A stretch of 64,000 bases of DNA from Symbiodinium natans (GCA_905221605.1 CAJNDS010002308.1:122001-186000); one strand, 5' to 3'. Shown: positions 9,670 through 19,486, counted from the stretch's first letter. Program-made: numbers and translations. The notes: generated by a model not told the origin, from the sequence alone.

Positions 9670-9767
9670 AGGAGCGAAACATCTTCCGCGTGAACGTCGC
9701 GTGCGACGAGGAGAAAGACTACGAGGGCACGGCCCGGGCTGTGGCATGCTCCTTAACCGCTTTAAGG
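9670..9767 (+). CDS. Internal exon, unknown
   Basis: It follows TTCCAG (9669); the first full codon is 9672. The frame reads ERNIFRVNVACDEEKDYEGT, then ARAVACSLTAL, and ends before GTTTAGGG (9768). A perfect CCCTAAA tract lies to the left. Confidence 0.6.
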
Positions 9768-10079
9768 GTTTAGGGTTTGGGGTTTGGGGTTTAGGATTTG
9801 GGTTTAGGGTTTAGGGTTTAGGGTTTAGGGTTTAGGGTTTAGGGTTTAGGGTTTAGGGCTTAGGGTTTAGGGTTTGCGGTTTAGGGTTTAGGGTTTAGGG
9901 TTGTGGATGTAACCTGAGGTAGGACTTGAGTTTCTGTCGTCGTGTTCTGACAGGGTTCTAATTGCTTTGACCTGGGCTTAGAAGGGTTTTTGAATGCTCA
10001 GTAGATGGTTGTAACGGCTTTTAAGTCGGCGTCGAAGGGCTACAGGGCCCAGTAGGGTTATCACAAGACTTCATTGCCC

Positions 10080-10177
10080 TGAGGCTCTTGGGCCCTCAAA
10101 ACCCCAGGAATTGAGACCCCAAAACCCTCCTTAGGAGGTACCAGTCCCTCTGTAGGAGGGTCCATGGAGCCTTGAGG
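10080..10177. mobile_element. Inverted-repeat element, family C
   Basis: The element runs from AGGCTCTTGGGCCCTC to GGGTCCATGGAGCCTT, with an inner CCTCCTTAGGAGG palindrome and TGTAGGAGGG. Highly similar copies at 25323, 53906 and 60959, and an interrupted one at 57489, show recent spread. Confidence 0.7.
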
Positions 10178-10340
10178 TGGGCTGAGGTTTTTGAGCTGGT
10201 AGGGCTTACAGCCGGCCCAGTCGTTTGGGAAAGGTTTTTGCCCTTCCTGAGCTGGGAAGGATGCTCCTTTGGAGTATGTCCTGAGACCGAAAGGTTTTGA
10301 AGGGCCAAAGCAGAATTAAATCCTTAAACCACTATTCCAG
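10178..10340. other. Unassigned sequence, no gene supported
   Basis: Between the family C element and the poly-T run I see no repeats, splice-bounded island or convincing frame. Confidence 0.4.
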
Positions 10341-10350
10341 TTTTTTTTTT

Positions 10351-10381
<31 letters not shown>
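10341..10381. repeat. Poly-T followed by poly-G junction
   Basis: About 20 T are followed directly by about 22 G. On the minus strand this reads poly-C then poly-A at the downstream edge of the unusual region 10382-11430, which could be a retroposition tail. Confidence 0.8.
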
Positions 10382-11430
10382 GAGTTCAGTGCTTTTGCAC
10401 TGCGGACTCGAGGTCGTGAATCATATCAAGGTGAGACAGCTTAGATTCGTACTAAGCACGGTTAGCAAGCACACAACATCAGTGGTCGAGGACGTGAATT
10501 TACCGATCAATGGTTAAGCTTCGCAAGGATAGAGGAGATAGAGTCAATGGTTTCATCAAAGCGTTGAACCCAATCAGCGACAGTGTCTGCATCAAGCAGC
10601 ACAGCTTTGAAGAAAAACTATTGAAGCATGTCTGGAGCTTTGCAGAAGAAAATTTGACGCTTACAGAAATGACAACGGAAATCCATTGTCCACTCAGAGG
10701 AAAGGATGTGTGGAAGGCGTGCATCGTTTAAATGAGCAAGCTCCATAACCCTGAGAAATGTTTTGTGAAGCATTCATATCTCCTCTTGGCCGCAATGAAC
10801 CTTTTGGAGATGCCACACAATTTGCACCTGATGTCAACAGGATCCATGTTGCACCAAGTTGACAGAGGCAATTGAGAAATGCAAGTAATTTCTTGAAAAC
10901 TGAATAGGCAAAAGCTTGCAATCCGATACCTGTGTAAGCCAGGTGGGCGGCGCGAACTTGATTGCCATTTATGCGAAATGTTTGCCATTCAGCTGAAAGA
11001 TCTTTGTCTTGAAGTTGACAGCTTTTGCCAGAAACTGCGTCAAGAAAGGCCTGCGGCAATACGAATGATTTGACAGTTGACACCTTGTTCAATCACAGTT
11101 TGCGCTTGCAGAAGAGACAGATTTCTGCAAGTACCTTGCAAATCCCAGGCAGGAACGAAGAAGAGGTTGCTGGGAAATGTGAGATCAAAAGGAAAATTGT
11201 CAATCCATTTGTAAGGCTGAGGCTGGAAGTCAAGAAATTCTTGGAGTTGTTCACTGTGCATCCAAGAAAGCTTGAGTAGCTTCATGGATAGCGTGCGAAA
11301 TTTGTACAAAGCACGTCCAATAAAATCTGCTTGTTGAACAAAATTAGCTTTGTGTCCTCCGGTACGCAGAAAAAGTAAAAATGCTTGCAACCAAGGTGCT
11401 TTTGCAGTCCCGACGAAGTATAAAAGTAGG
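10382..11430 (-). pseudogene. Repeat-free island, possible decayed gene
   Basis: This is about 1 kb without any telomeric unit, lower in GC than the exon islands. On the minus strand one frame is open in three long blocks (11390-11040, 10988-10728, 10724-10500) separated by few stops, with stretches such as HSEQLQEFLDFQPQPYKWID and CKLCGISKRF. Plus-strand frames (10510-10731, RGDRVNGFIKALNPISD; 11025-11279) are also open. I do not recognise a family. The poly-A-like run at the minus-strand 3' edge suggests retroposition. Confidence 0.35.
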
Positions 11431-11434
11431 GAAC

Positions 11435-11554
11435 CTACTTGGAAGCTCTTTTGACTTAGTAAGTAGGGTTATAGCATGGCTGTTTATGGTGATGATACTA
11501 GGTTTTCTACGGGATGCCAAGTAGACTTACTAAGTCAAAAGAGCCTCTAAGTAG
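11435..11554. mobile_element. TIR element, family B (good copy)
   Basis: The left end CTACTTGGAAGCTCTTTTGA and the right end TCAAAAGAGCCTCTAAGTAG are near-perfect inverted repeats of about 30 bp; the interior is AAGTAGGGTTA...GATGATACTAGG...GTAGACTTACTAAG. Confidence 0.75.
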
Positions 11555-11676
11555 CCACAACCAAGCTGCTCTAAACCCACAGGGTTTAGGGTAGGGCTTC
11601 GGGTGTAGGGAAAGAGGCGGTGGGGTTTCGGGTTCTAGGCAGAGTTTTGGGTTGGGGTATGGGGTTTCAGGGCAGT

Positions 11677-11805
11677 ACGAGGAGGGGCCCCTTACTATAG
11701 CAGCTATACTTAAGGGACTTCTAACCTAAGTTAGGATCCTTATAACCCAATTTAGGGCTCTTATAGCTCTACTTATAACTAGGGGGGCCCCTCCTTGCAC
11801 ACCCT
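11677..11805. mobile_element. TIR element, family J
   Basis: GGAGGGGCCCCTTACTATAG at the left pairs with GGGGGGCCCCTCC at the right, with symmetric AAGGGACTTCTAACCTAA / TTAGGATCC inside. It is a foldback element without coding sequence, and the only copy seen here. Confidence 0.5.
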
Positions 11806-11824
11806 GAGCCCACGACATCATGAG

Positions 11825-11889
11825 GTGAGGGCGGCAAGGACATCCGCTACAAGCTGAAGGGCTGCTATGCCAAGGGACAGGACGCCTGA
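11825..11889 (+). CDS. Terminal exon, Cys-containing
   Basis: It follows CATGAG (11824); the first full codon is 11827. It reads EGGKDIRYKLKGCYAKGQDA and stops with TGA at 11887. GCYAK recalls ACYAK in the terminal exon at 27677. Confidence 0.55.
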
Positions 11890-12026
11890 AGCCCCCAACG
11901 TCCCCAAACCCGAAGCCTGTCCCCTAAATTCTCTCCTTTACCCCTTTTCAGGTTAGGCCCTAAACTCAGCTGCTGAGTAGGTCGCCTTAGCGCTGTATTT
12001 CTTAAACCCCAAACCCAAACCCCCCA

Positions 12027-12397
12027 TTTTTAAGAGCCTCCGGCTCAAGCCGCCGACCCGCTGGAGCATAGTTGAAAGGTTCAAACGCGCTCGTCAGCTC
12101 AAAGGATGCCAAAAGTTGATTTGCTTGAGCCTCTGTGAAACGTTGGGGGGGGGTAGGGGGTAGCAACAGGAGCTGAAGCCGGCTTGAAGGAGGGCAGCCC
12201 CATGGAAGAGGGGGGGTAGGGGGGGTAGGGGGGGGGTAGGGGTACCCCCCCCCCCCCTTTGGGGGGGTAAGGAGGGAGAGAGGGAGGTTTTCACCTCCTT
12301 TTCCCATCCAACACGCCGCCAGGGTCGGCGGACCCCAAACCCCAAACCCTAAACCCCAAACCCAAACCCTAAACCCTAAACCCCTTAAAACCCGGAG
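12027..12397. mobile_element. TIR element, family L, split by telomeric DNA
   Basis: The left end GAGCCTCCGG...GCCGCCGACCC is matched by GGGTCGGCGGA at 12322-12332 and CCGGAGGCT at about 12390-12398. Between those two halves of the right TIR lies a block of CCCCAAA/CCCTAAA units (12333-12388). The left-end sequence recurs at 63207-63241. The interior (12140-12290) is very G-rich. Confidence 0.5.
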
Positions 12398-12834
12398 GCT
12401 GATGTCCACAAAGCCCTCTGCGACCCAAAGCCCATACACACCCTAAACCCTAAACCCTAAACCCTAAACCCTAAACCCTAAACCCCATACACTCTTTAGC
12501 CCCTGAAGCCCTCCCATGAGCCCAGAGTTCAAAGGCCTCAAGAGCCCAAACGCCTAGCAGAGTTTAGTTCGGGTTTAGGGTTTAGGATTTAGGGTTTAGG
12601 GTTTAGGGGTTAGGGGTTAGGGGTCAGAGGTTAGGGGTTAGGGTTTAGGGTTTACGGTTTTGGGTTTAGGGTTTAGCGTTCCCGGACTAGATTCTTCGTG
12701 TCGCGTCAACCCCAAACCCTAAACCCGAAGCCCTACAAAGCCTTCACACTAAACTTCCCCTGAGCCCACAAGCTCCACAAAACCCTACAAGCCCCAAAAA
12801 CCCAAATAAAGCCCCATAAGTTCCAGCCAGCCAG

Positions 12835-12924
12835 GGTCAGCCAGCCCAGCTCTCCCAGTTCAAGTCCATGAGAGTGCCCTTGCTGGTCCAAGTGCTGACG
12901 AAGTCAAAACCCATGAAACCCTAA
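12835..12924 (+). CDS. Terminal exon, stop supplied by telomeric unit
   Basis: It follows AGCCAG (12834). The frame reads PAQLSQFKSMRVPLLVQVLT then KSKPMKP, and TAA at 12922 is part of the first CCCTAAA unit of the following tract. A second frame is open too (VQVHESALAGPSADEV), so the frame is not certain. Confidence 0.45.
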   Translation, partial: GQPAQLSQFKSMRVPLLVQVLTKSKPMKP

Positions 12925-13209
12925 ACCCTAAACCCTAAAACCCTAAACCCTAAACCCTAAACCCTAAACCCTAAACCCTAAACCCTAAACCCTAAACCCT
13001 GCAAATCTTGAAGCTGGAGGGTGAATGCTGAAAGCCCTTGATGGTTTCTGCAACAAGATGCGCAGTTTGCCCCTATAAACCCCAGATACCCTACCATCCT
13101 TGCAGCTTCTTTAGAGTCTTTCCGAAGCCCTAAACCCTGAGCCCTAAACCCTAAACCCTAAACCCTAAACCCTAAGCCCTTTGGGATCTCTAGAAAAGAC
13201 GTAGATGAG

Positions 13210-13290
13210 ATGCCCTCGTCTGTGAGGAGCGTACCGAGGGCTGCCATCCGACCTGCGCGACCTGCGCCTTCACCGGCTTGGGACTTCGGG
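13210..13290 (+). CDS. Internal exon, Cys-rich (furin-like pattern)
   Basis: It follows GATGAG (13209); the first full codon is 13212. It reads ALVCEERTEGCHPTCATCAF then TGLGL and ends before GTTTTTAGGG (13291). The C-x5-C-x3-C-x2-C spacing resembles furin/growth-factor-receptor cysteine-rich repeats, which is a pattern resemblance only. Confidence 0.5.
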
Positions 13291-13432
13291 GTTTTTAGGG
13301 TTTAGGGTTTAGGGTTTAGGGTTTAGGGTTTAGGGTTTAGGGTTTAGGGTTTAGGGCTTCCTTGTGGGCATGTAGCAACCTGGCGATTCTCGGCGAACCC
13401 CTAAACCCGCTAAAGGGGAGGGCCAACGCAAG

Positions 13433-13487
13433 ATTGAGGGTTCGAAGCCCAAAGCCACAAGCCTCGACCCTCCAACACTCAACACGG
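13433..13487 (+). CDS. Internal exon, unknown
   Basis: It follows ACGCAAG (13432), reads IEGSKPKATSLDPPTLNT, and ends before GTTTAGGG (13488). Left flank is degenerate CCCTAAA. Confidence 0.45.
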
Positions 13488-13699
13488 GTTTAGGGTTTAG
13501 GGCTTAGGGTTCGCGCATTTTCTCCAGCCCCTAAACCCTGAATCTTCACGCTTTCGTTGCCCAAAACCCTCTTGGGACACTCCAAACCCTTAAGCCCTAA
13601 CCCCTGAACCTTGAACCCTGAGCCCCTAACCCTACCGAACCCTCTTCTAAAAGGGTACAATAAGTAGAACACCCTAAACCTAAACCCTAAACCGTGGGT

Positions 13700-14330
13700 T
13701 GAGGGCCTTGAGGGTTAGGGTCTAGGGTCGGAACCCTCACGGGGGTGATCTACGTTCCTAGATGGGGAGAGGCTAGGGTGCTGCATTGTCCTGAACCCGA
13801 ACAGAACATGTGGCAGGGTTCAGGGTTTAGGGTTGGCCCCAAACCCAAACACCCCAAAGGCTTGTAGGGTGCAAAACAGAGGCACTGGCCCAGCGAAAAA
13901 TCAGTGTGCTTCGTGCACCGGCAAGCGTGCCCTGGCTTCAGATTTGGGGGGGGAGATTAAGATTCTTTCTGAATGCTATGACTTTTTTATATCAGGGTTG
14001 TTTGGTTTGCTAAGGCGTGCTCACTGTTTTGTTTTGCAGGGTTGCTTGCAAGCTCTGAGTGTTTTTTTGTTTTCCCGGTGGGGGGGGGGTTGAGGGTTGT
14101 TCGAGTTCTGATTCAAGAGTGTTTTTTTCCAGAGGCTTTAGGGGCTTCCCCGGTTTCGGGTTTTGGTTAGAGAGTTTCTAGGACCCGCAGCAGTACCCAT
14201 TTCCCCGTCCTGTAGGGGTTAGGTGCCAAACTTGCAAACCCCACCATACCAAAAACTGGGTGTAGGGTCTAGGGTTTAGGGGTTTAGGGTTTGGGGTTTA
14301 GGGTTTAGGGTTTAGGGTTATTAAGTTAAG
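13700..14330. other. Stretch with degenerate telomeric repeats, no secure gene
   Basis: An open frame at 13833-14093 is largely low-complexity with a G run; I see no acceptor/donor pair that would make it an exon. TTTAGGG units resume at about 14267. Confidence 0.35.
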
Positions 14331-14622
14331 GAACTCGATTTTGCTGGGGCCACCTTAATCACTTGCATTGGTCAGTGCTCTAAATGATGGTCCCTTTTTC
14401 GGTTCCGCCTAATTTCTTCATACTGAAAGCTTGAATGTGTTTCTCTGAGCCCGAAACACTAAACCGTTGCCCCATGAAGTTCCAAACAGCAGGCCAAGCA
14501 AACAGTCTGTCCTTTTTTCTGGGTTGCAGTGGAAGGTTCAGAGCAGTAGCTTTCGGATTTCAGCTATTTCAAGCAATACTGCTAAACGCTACACCCTACA
14601 CCTTAAACCTTCATGGCGACAG

Positions 14623-14676
14623 GCTGCTCCGCCCGCACATGAGGATTTCAGCGCCTTAGAAGTCTTAACGCTCTAG
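14623..14676 (+). CDS. Terminal exon, unknown
   Basis: It follows GCGACAG (14622), reads AAPPAHEDFSALEVLTL and stops with TAG at 14674, followed within 12 bases by CCCTAAA. The open frame continues upstream to 14467, so the start is uncertain. Confidence 0.45.
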   Translation, partial: AAPPAHEDFSALEVLTL

Positions 14677-14851
14677 CTGCCCCTAAACCCGTTAAGCCCA
14701 GAAAGCCCAGACCCTACTTAGTACTTAGACTCTGACATCATCGAATATCAATTGGGGGTGTCTAAAACAGACATCCCTTCGGCGTTTCCTATCAGATTTT
14801 AAAGCCTGATAGGTAGGATACCCGGGGACCTCCCCCCCTCCCCTCCCCGCC

Positions 14852-14855
<4 letters not shown>

Positions 14856-14887
<32 letters not shown>
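14856..14887. repeat. Poly-C tract (about 32 C)
   Basis: It is one of many C or G homopolymers in the window (6423, 10361, 21898, 31910, 42897, 57777, 59633, 63556). They sit in introns or next to telomeric units. Confidence 0.9.
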
Positions 14888-14889
<2 letters not shown>

Positions 14890-14975
14890 AAGGGCCAAGA
14901 ATTTCGCCCTAAACCCTAAACCCTATCCCCCCCCTAAACCCTAAACACATGCAAGCCTCAGCCATCGATTTACAG

Positions 14976-15076
14976 GTGTCACTCCCACCCCAAAAATGAA
15001 GGAAGTACAGCCGTTTCTGAGGCTTCCTGGCAGTGTCCACCTGCGTGCAGCTCGGCAAACTAAAAGTGGAGCCTGA
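14976..15076 (+). CDS. Terminal exon, two open frames
   Basis: It follows TTTACAG (14975). The frame from 14977 reads CHSHPKNEGSTAVSEASW then QCPPACSSAN, with TAA at 15061. The frame from 14978 (VTPTPKMKEVQPFLRLPGSV) is open to TGA at 15074. The Cys-containing frame fits the local theme. Confidence 0.45.
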
Positions 15077-15518
15077 AAGAGGGTTCAGGGTTCAGGGTTT
15101 AGGGTTTAAGGTTTTTGGTTTAAGGAGGGTTAGGGTTGTTTTACAATGTAACGTGTGTTGGGTGGAATGAGTTGAACGGTAGCTTTTGGTTGGGAGCCCT
15201 TGTTCCCGCTTGTAGGTCCCCTGAGGGCGCCCTTTCTATTCTTGGGGTGTAGGGTTTAGGGTTTAGGGTTTAGGGTTTAGGGTTTAGGGTTCAGGGTTTA
15301 GGGTTTAGGGTTTAGGGTTTAGGGTTTAGGGTTTGAGGGGGCTTATGAGGGGGCATACCGGTTTGTGAGGCTTTCTTAGGGCCCACCATTTCGGTAAGGC
15401 TGTTGCTATCTTCGCTGGCGCATACCTCAACTCTAAACCTTTAACCGCCGCATCACACCCTTGGCTTGGAGGACTCTTGTTTCGGGGCCTCTTTTTGGCC
15501 CCAAGACCATACCATGTT

Positions 15519-15614
15519 GGGATGTTCCCCATTTTACTAACAGTCCTTTATAGGGATTCTAGTAACACCGCTTATAATCCCTATGAAGGACTGTTAGTAT
15601 ACGGGTGAACATCC
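15519..15614. mobile_element. TIR element, family A
   Basis: GGATGTTCCCC...ACTAACAGTCCTTTATAGGG at the left mirrors CCCTATGAAGGACTGTTAGT...GAACATCC at the right. It is the most abundant family here (also 17724, 19732, 21015, 45800, 49643, 61694). Confidence 0.75.
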
Positions 15615-15754
15615 GAAATACCATGTGTAGAAGGTTCTTGGGCTCTTCTGTGCCGAAGGGGTTACACCTTCTAAGCCCTCCAAAAGCTTCCAAGCCCACA
15701 ACAGCCAAGACCCTGAACCCTTAACTCAAGGCGACCCTAAACCACCAGACATGC

Positions 15755-15845
15755 TATTTTTAAGCTCTTTTGACTTTGTAGTCTACTTAGTATCCCTTAC
15801 AAACCCTATTATGTTGCCCCATAGCCCACTTTACAAACGCGCCTT
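15755..15845. mobile_element. TIR element, family B, truncated
   Basis: It has AAGCTCTTTTGACTT followed by TCTACTTAGTATCCC, the family B left half and centre, but the right TIR is degraded. Confidence 0.45.
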
Positions 15846-15956
15846 AGAGCGGGGATAAAATCCGCTCGTCCTAAGCTTAGAGCAGCCCTGAAACCAGAAC
15901 CCTAAACCCAAACCCTATAAACCCTAAACCCTATAAACCCCAACCCCTAAATCCAG

Positions 15957-16056
15957 GACCGAGTGTCCTTCTGGTCGATTTCCGATCGAAGACCCGGACA
16001 ACGGGAACAAGTGCGTGGACAGCACCACGACGCCAGTTCCCAAGGCCCGGATGTTA
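15957..16056 (+). CDS. Internal exon, Cys-containing extracellular-type
   Basis: It follows AATCCAG (15956); the first full codon is 15958. It reads TECPSGRFPIEDPDNGNKCV then DSTTTPVPKARM and ends near GTGTTTTT (16057). CPSGRF...C is common in EGF- and furin-like surface proteins. Confidence 0.55.
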
Positions 16057-16210
16057 GTGTTTTTCGGGGTTTTAGTTTTTGGGCGTAGGGCTTGGGGCTC
16101 TTAGGGCTTAGGGCATAGGGCCTAAGCAGGGCCTGGGGCCTAGGGCCTAGGAGTCCTGAACCACAAACAGTCTCCCGACAACTCACCAAACCCGAAACTG
16201 CAACAACCCA

Positions 16211-16278
16211 CGATTTCTTCCACCATCCATCAGCCAGCCTCCCACAGAGAGGGCTTCCGCTTTCTCAAGGGATTAAGA
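16211..16278 (+). CDS. Possible terminal exon
   Basis: An open frame reads FLPPSISQPPTERASAFSRD and stops with TAA just before the family F relative at 16290. No clear acceptor is seen and a second frame is also open, so this is tentative. Confidence 0.25.
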
Positions 16279-16289
16279 CTCGTTCCCCT

Positions 16290-16410
16290 AAGGTTCTACG
16301 CCGAAAGGTTGCCCTTAGTATACTCCTATTATGGCCCTTATACTACCTTAAGGATCTTGAAAACGGGTCCCCGAAGCGCAAGGGTAGAAGGTACAACCCC
16401 TAGACTGTCT
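16290..16410. mobile_element. Inverted-repeat element, family F (reverse copy)
   Basis: The sequence from AAGGTTCTACGCC to GGGTAGAAGGTACAACCCC contains the family F motifs ACTCCTATTATGGCCC and ACCTTAAGGATC in reverse orientation to the 8690 copy. Confidence 0.45.
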
Positions 16411-16435
16411 ATGATAAATTCCTAAACCCTAAACC

Positions 16436-16735
16436 CTAAGCCCCTTTCATACCAAAAAGGGTACCCTTTTTCACGAGGAGTTCAAGCCTCAGTCAGTGCT
16501 GCTTCCACCATCCCACCCTCCACCCACAGAGACTAGGGCCCTGAGTGGGCCCTTATTCACCTCTTTTAGGCTTTAACCTGTTCCCTGAAACCCTAGAACC
16601 CTAGAACCCTAGAACCCTAAACCTTAAATCCTAAACCCTAAACCCTGTAGGTTCCCTGACAAGCCCCGTTTATCCCAAAACGGGTATCCCTTCCATGAGG
16701 CGTTCAAGCCTCAGTCAGAGTCACACAGTGCTTGC
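16436..16735. mobile_element. Two degenerate family G copies
   Basis: Motifs AAAAAGGGTACCCTTTTTCA and AAACGGGTATCCC, each followed by a GAGGCGTTCAAGCCTCAGTCAG-type segment (16481 and 16697), indicate a tandem duplicate of a family G-derived unit separated by telomeric units. Confidence 0.4.
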
Positions 16736-16866
16736 AACCACTCAGGGCCCCCTCGACACTAAACCCTAAACCCTTAACCCTAAACCTTAAACCCTAAACC
16801 CTAAACCCTAAACTAAACCCTAAACCCTAAACCCTAAACCTCAAACCCTAAACCCCACCCTGTGAG

Positions 16867-16947
16867 GAGGAAGAGCTCGACTGGATTGTCAAGCACAACA
16901 TCAACTGGACCATTCACCAAGGATCTTCTGCGGCCTTGTGCTTTGGG
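16867..16947 (+). CDS. Internal exon, unknown
   Basis: It follows CTGTGAG (16866) and reads EEELDWIVKHNINWTIHQGS then SAALCF before GGGATTTAG. A CCCTAAA tract stands on the left and TTTAGGG-like repeats on the right. The donor is not GT in an obvious register; GA is possible. Confidence 0.55.
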
Positions 16948-17219
16948 ATTTAGGGGTTTAGGGTTTAGGGGTTCAGGGATTCAGGGGTTCAGGGGTTTAA
17001 GGTTTGGGTGTTGGTGTTCTAGGGGTTTAGGTTTAGGGGTTTCGGGGTTTAGGGGTTTAGGGGGTTCAGGGGTTTAAAGGTTTAGGGGTTCAGGGGTTTT
17101 GGGGTTTATGGTACAGGGCTTTAGATCTGCACTGTAAGCCCTAAGAACCTAAACCCTTAATTCACCTCAACCTCTCAACCCTCTGAGCCTAGAGTTCCTG
17201 AACCCCTCAAATCCAGAAC

Positions 17220-17330
17220 ATGTCGGGAGCAGAACTCCCCCCCCCCCCCACACACCGCCCTCCCCACGTCTCATGGACCTTTGACCCTCTCCGTGCTTGT
17301 GGCCTTAGGGCTCAGGGTTGCAGGTTTTGG
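17220..17330 (+). CDS. Possible exon with poly-C insert
   Basis: An open frame reads HRPPHVSWTFDPLRACGLR after a poly-C run (17241-17254). The WTFDPL stretch is protein-like, but the acceptor is uncertain. Confidence 0.25.
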
Positions 17331-17469
17331 AGATTAGCATTTGGGTTTGGTGTTCTGGGCTTCTGGCATTCTGTTGGCCCTGACTTAAACAGCACATCCT
17401 AAACTCTGAGCCCTAAAATGCTGTACCTTAAGCCCTGAGCCCAAAACCTGCACCCCGTAAAAGTGACCC

Positions 17470-17571
17470 CCTAAACCCTAAACCCTAAACCCTAAACCCT
17501 AAACCCTAAACCCTAAACCCTAAACCCTAAACCCTAAACCCTAAACCCTAAACCCTAAACCCTAAACCCTT
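17470..17571. repeat. Interstitial telomeric tract (CCCTAAA)n
   Basis: Fourteen or so perfect CCCTAAA units immediately precede the exon at 17590. Confidence 0.9.
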
Positions 17572-17589
17572 CAGTTCTTAACCCGACAG

Positions 17590-17670
17590 GCCAGAGTTGC
17601 AGCGTGGACCTTGCAATTGGCAGCAGCTCGGTCAAACATGAATGCTCAGCTCCCAAAAAGGCCTACATTG
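17590..17670 (+). CDS. Internal exon, Cys-containing, unknown
   Basis: It follows CCGACAG (17589); the first full codon is 17592. It reads QSCSVDLAIGSSSVKHECSA then PKKAYI and ends at GT of GTGTAGGG (17671). It shares C-x-APKK with the exon at 9118. Confidence 0.6.
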
Positions 17671-17723
17671 GTGTAGGGTTTAGGGTTTAGGATTTTGGGT
17701 TCAGGGTTTCGGGTTTGGGGTCT

Positions 17724-17834
17724 CGGATGTGTCCCTTATACACAGTCCTTCATCGAGATTATAGTACCCCCCCCCCCCACCCCCCGCCTATTATAATCCC
17801 TATTCAGGACTGTTCGTATAAGGGGGAACATCCC
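17724..17834. mobile_element. TIR element, family A with poly-C centre
   Basis: The TIRs match family A (ACACAGTCCTTCATCGAGATT / AATCCCTATTCAGGACTGTT), and the centre holds two C runs. The 49643 copy has the same C-run centre, so these two form a subfamily. Confidence 0.7.
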
Positions 17835-18003
17835 AGTTTGGGGCCCTTTAAACCCAACCCCTAAACCCTCAACTACTGAACTCCCGAAATTTCTGAACCC
17901 TAGGCCCTTTTCCTAAGTGGGCTTGAGGAAACTTAGTTCGCACCCCGAAGCTGCAGTAGGTTTGGGGTTTAGGGTTAGGGTTCAGGGTTCAGGGTTCAGG
18001 GTT

Positions 18004-18045
18004 AGTAGGTTAGTAGGTTAGTAGGTTAGTAGGTTAGTAGGTTTA
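18004..18045. repeat. TTAGTAGG tandem repeat
   Basis: Five 8-bp units of a telomere-like variant stand between GTTCAGG and TTTAGGG tracts. Confidence 0.8.
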
Positions 18046-18184
18046 GGGTTTAGGGTTTAGGGTTTAGGGGTTAGGAAATCAGAGCTTTAGGGCCGTTGGA
18101 TCCGTCAGGGGCCCTCAACCTTCAACCCAAGTTCCCCCAGCAAGAAAATGAACGTTTGAGGGTTTAGGGTTTATGATTTAGGTT

Positions 18185-18266
18185 TGGGGTTTAGGGCTCT
18201 AAGTTCAGGGTTTCGGGCTGACGGATTGGGGTTTAGGGCTCTAAGTTCAGGGTTTCGGGCTGACGG
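18185..18266. repeat. Direct duplication, about 40 bp
   Basis: The segment from GGGGTTTAGGGCTCTAAG to GGGCTGACGGAT occurs twice in tandem with no visible divergence, indicating a recent local duplication. Confidence 0.85.
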
Positions 18267-18574
18267 ATAAACAGCCAATAACAGCCCTAGATGCTCAACC
18301 ATGCATGGGGCTCGATCTAAACAGCGGAAGCTTCTGGGCTCCCCAAACTATACTGGGCATACAACGAAGCGAAGATGTGTCCGTAGTTGACATAGGCCCC
18401 GATCTGGGTTCAGGGTCTAAACCCCCTTCGCCCTCAAACCCTAAACCCCAGTAGCCCTAAACCCTAAACCCTAAACCCCAGTAGCCCTAAACCCTAAACC
18501 CTGAACCCATGTGGGTGCAGAGCTTCGGGTGTTTGTGGGTAGCTCTGTTTTTTATTACATCGGGAAATTACCAG

Positions 18575-18650
18575 GCGACCGCAGTGGCACCTCCAGCGAC
18601 GCCTGCACACGGCTCTGCGCTCTCAACAGCAGCTGGGCGGTGAATTTCAG
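18575..18650 (+). CDS. Internal exon, Cys-containing, PAN-like
   Basis: It follows TT ACCAG (18574). The frame reads GDRSGTSSDACTRLCALNSS then WAVNF. Two Cys separated by three residues and a following SWAVNF are like the core of PAN/apple modules (C-x3-C...A-F). The frame is also open upstream to 18511 (FVGSSVFYYIGKLP), which may be part of it. The donor may be GA (GATGAAG). Confidence 0.5.
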
Positions 18651-18739
18651 GATGAAGGGGTTTGGGGCTGTAGGGGTTCAATACTTCGGGTTTAAGGGGG
18701 ATAGGGTTTAAGGATCTGGGGTTTTAGGGTTTGGGGCAG

Positions 18740-19130
18740 AGAGTGCAAGTGGTTTGTTTTCAATATATGGCATGGTTTGTTCTCAATATATGGGATCTGG
18801 CCATTTGGGGGTACCCCAAGATGTAGGCGGCGGTACTCCAACAAAGGACGATAAACAAGTTCAGGGTTTATGGTCGAGATTGTCTTCGGTTTGGGGTTTG
18901 GTCGGGTTCAGGGTTGGCAGAAGTAAGGGAGGTCCCACATTCCCAGCATGGATTTGTCGGTTTAGTCCTGAGGCTTTAGCGCCCCTCAATATTCATTAAG
19001 GAAATAGGGGACCCCAGAATATAGATCCCCAAATAGTAGGATTGCGGTTGTAAGGGGCCAACCTGGACAGGACATTTATACCAGCAAAAGACCGAAACGG
19101 CTGTTTAGGGTTTAGGGTTTAGACTTAAGT
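18740..19130. other. No secure gene; short direct repeat
   Basis: It contains TGGTTTGTT(T/C)TCAATATATGG twice (18750-18793). A frame at 18754-18999 is open but has no exon-like boundaries. Confidence 0.35.
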
Positions 19131-19197
19131 TGAATCAATATCTAGCTACACATGGTTTTCTTTATGGTGGTGGCAGTAATCAGTAAAAGCGTCTCAG

Positions 19198-19254
19198 GTC
19201 GCTGCGTCGCTGTGTCCACGATCCTCCAGAACACAAAGATCACGAAGCTCGACT
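19198..19254 (+). CDS. Internal exon, unknown
   Basis: It follows CGTCTCAG (19197) and ends before GTTTAGGG (19255). All three frames are open; RCVAVSTILQNTKITKLD (frame from 19200) looks the most protein-like. Confidence 0.45.
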
Positions 19255-19486
19255 GTTTAGGGTTTTGATCCAAAACCCGAAACTCGAAACCCTACTCAAG
19301 CCCTGAAACCTGCGAGGGTTGATGCCTCCGGGCCTAGGGCCTTGGGTGCAGGAGCCCAAAAATTCGGGTTCAGGGTTTAGGGTCTAGGTTTTAGGGTATG
19401 GGTCATAGGATTCCATACCGCCCGGAACACCCCTAAACGCCAAATCCTACACACACCCTAAACCCCCCTACTTCCCCCCACTGTAG

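Noticed and set aside
12002-12439. Open frames full of GFRVWGLGF or LNPKP (also 4219, 21219, 23088, 63362 and others)
   Set aside because: These are translations of TTTAGGG or CCCTAAA units, which give GFRV.., FRVxGLG or NPKP patterns. They have no exon boundaries and no protein-like composition.
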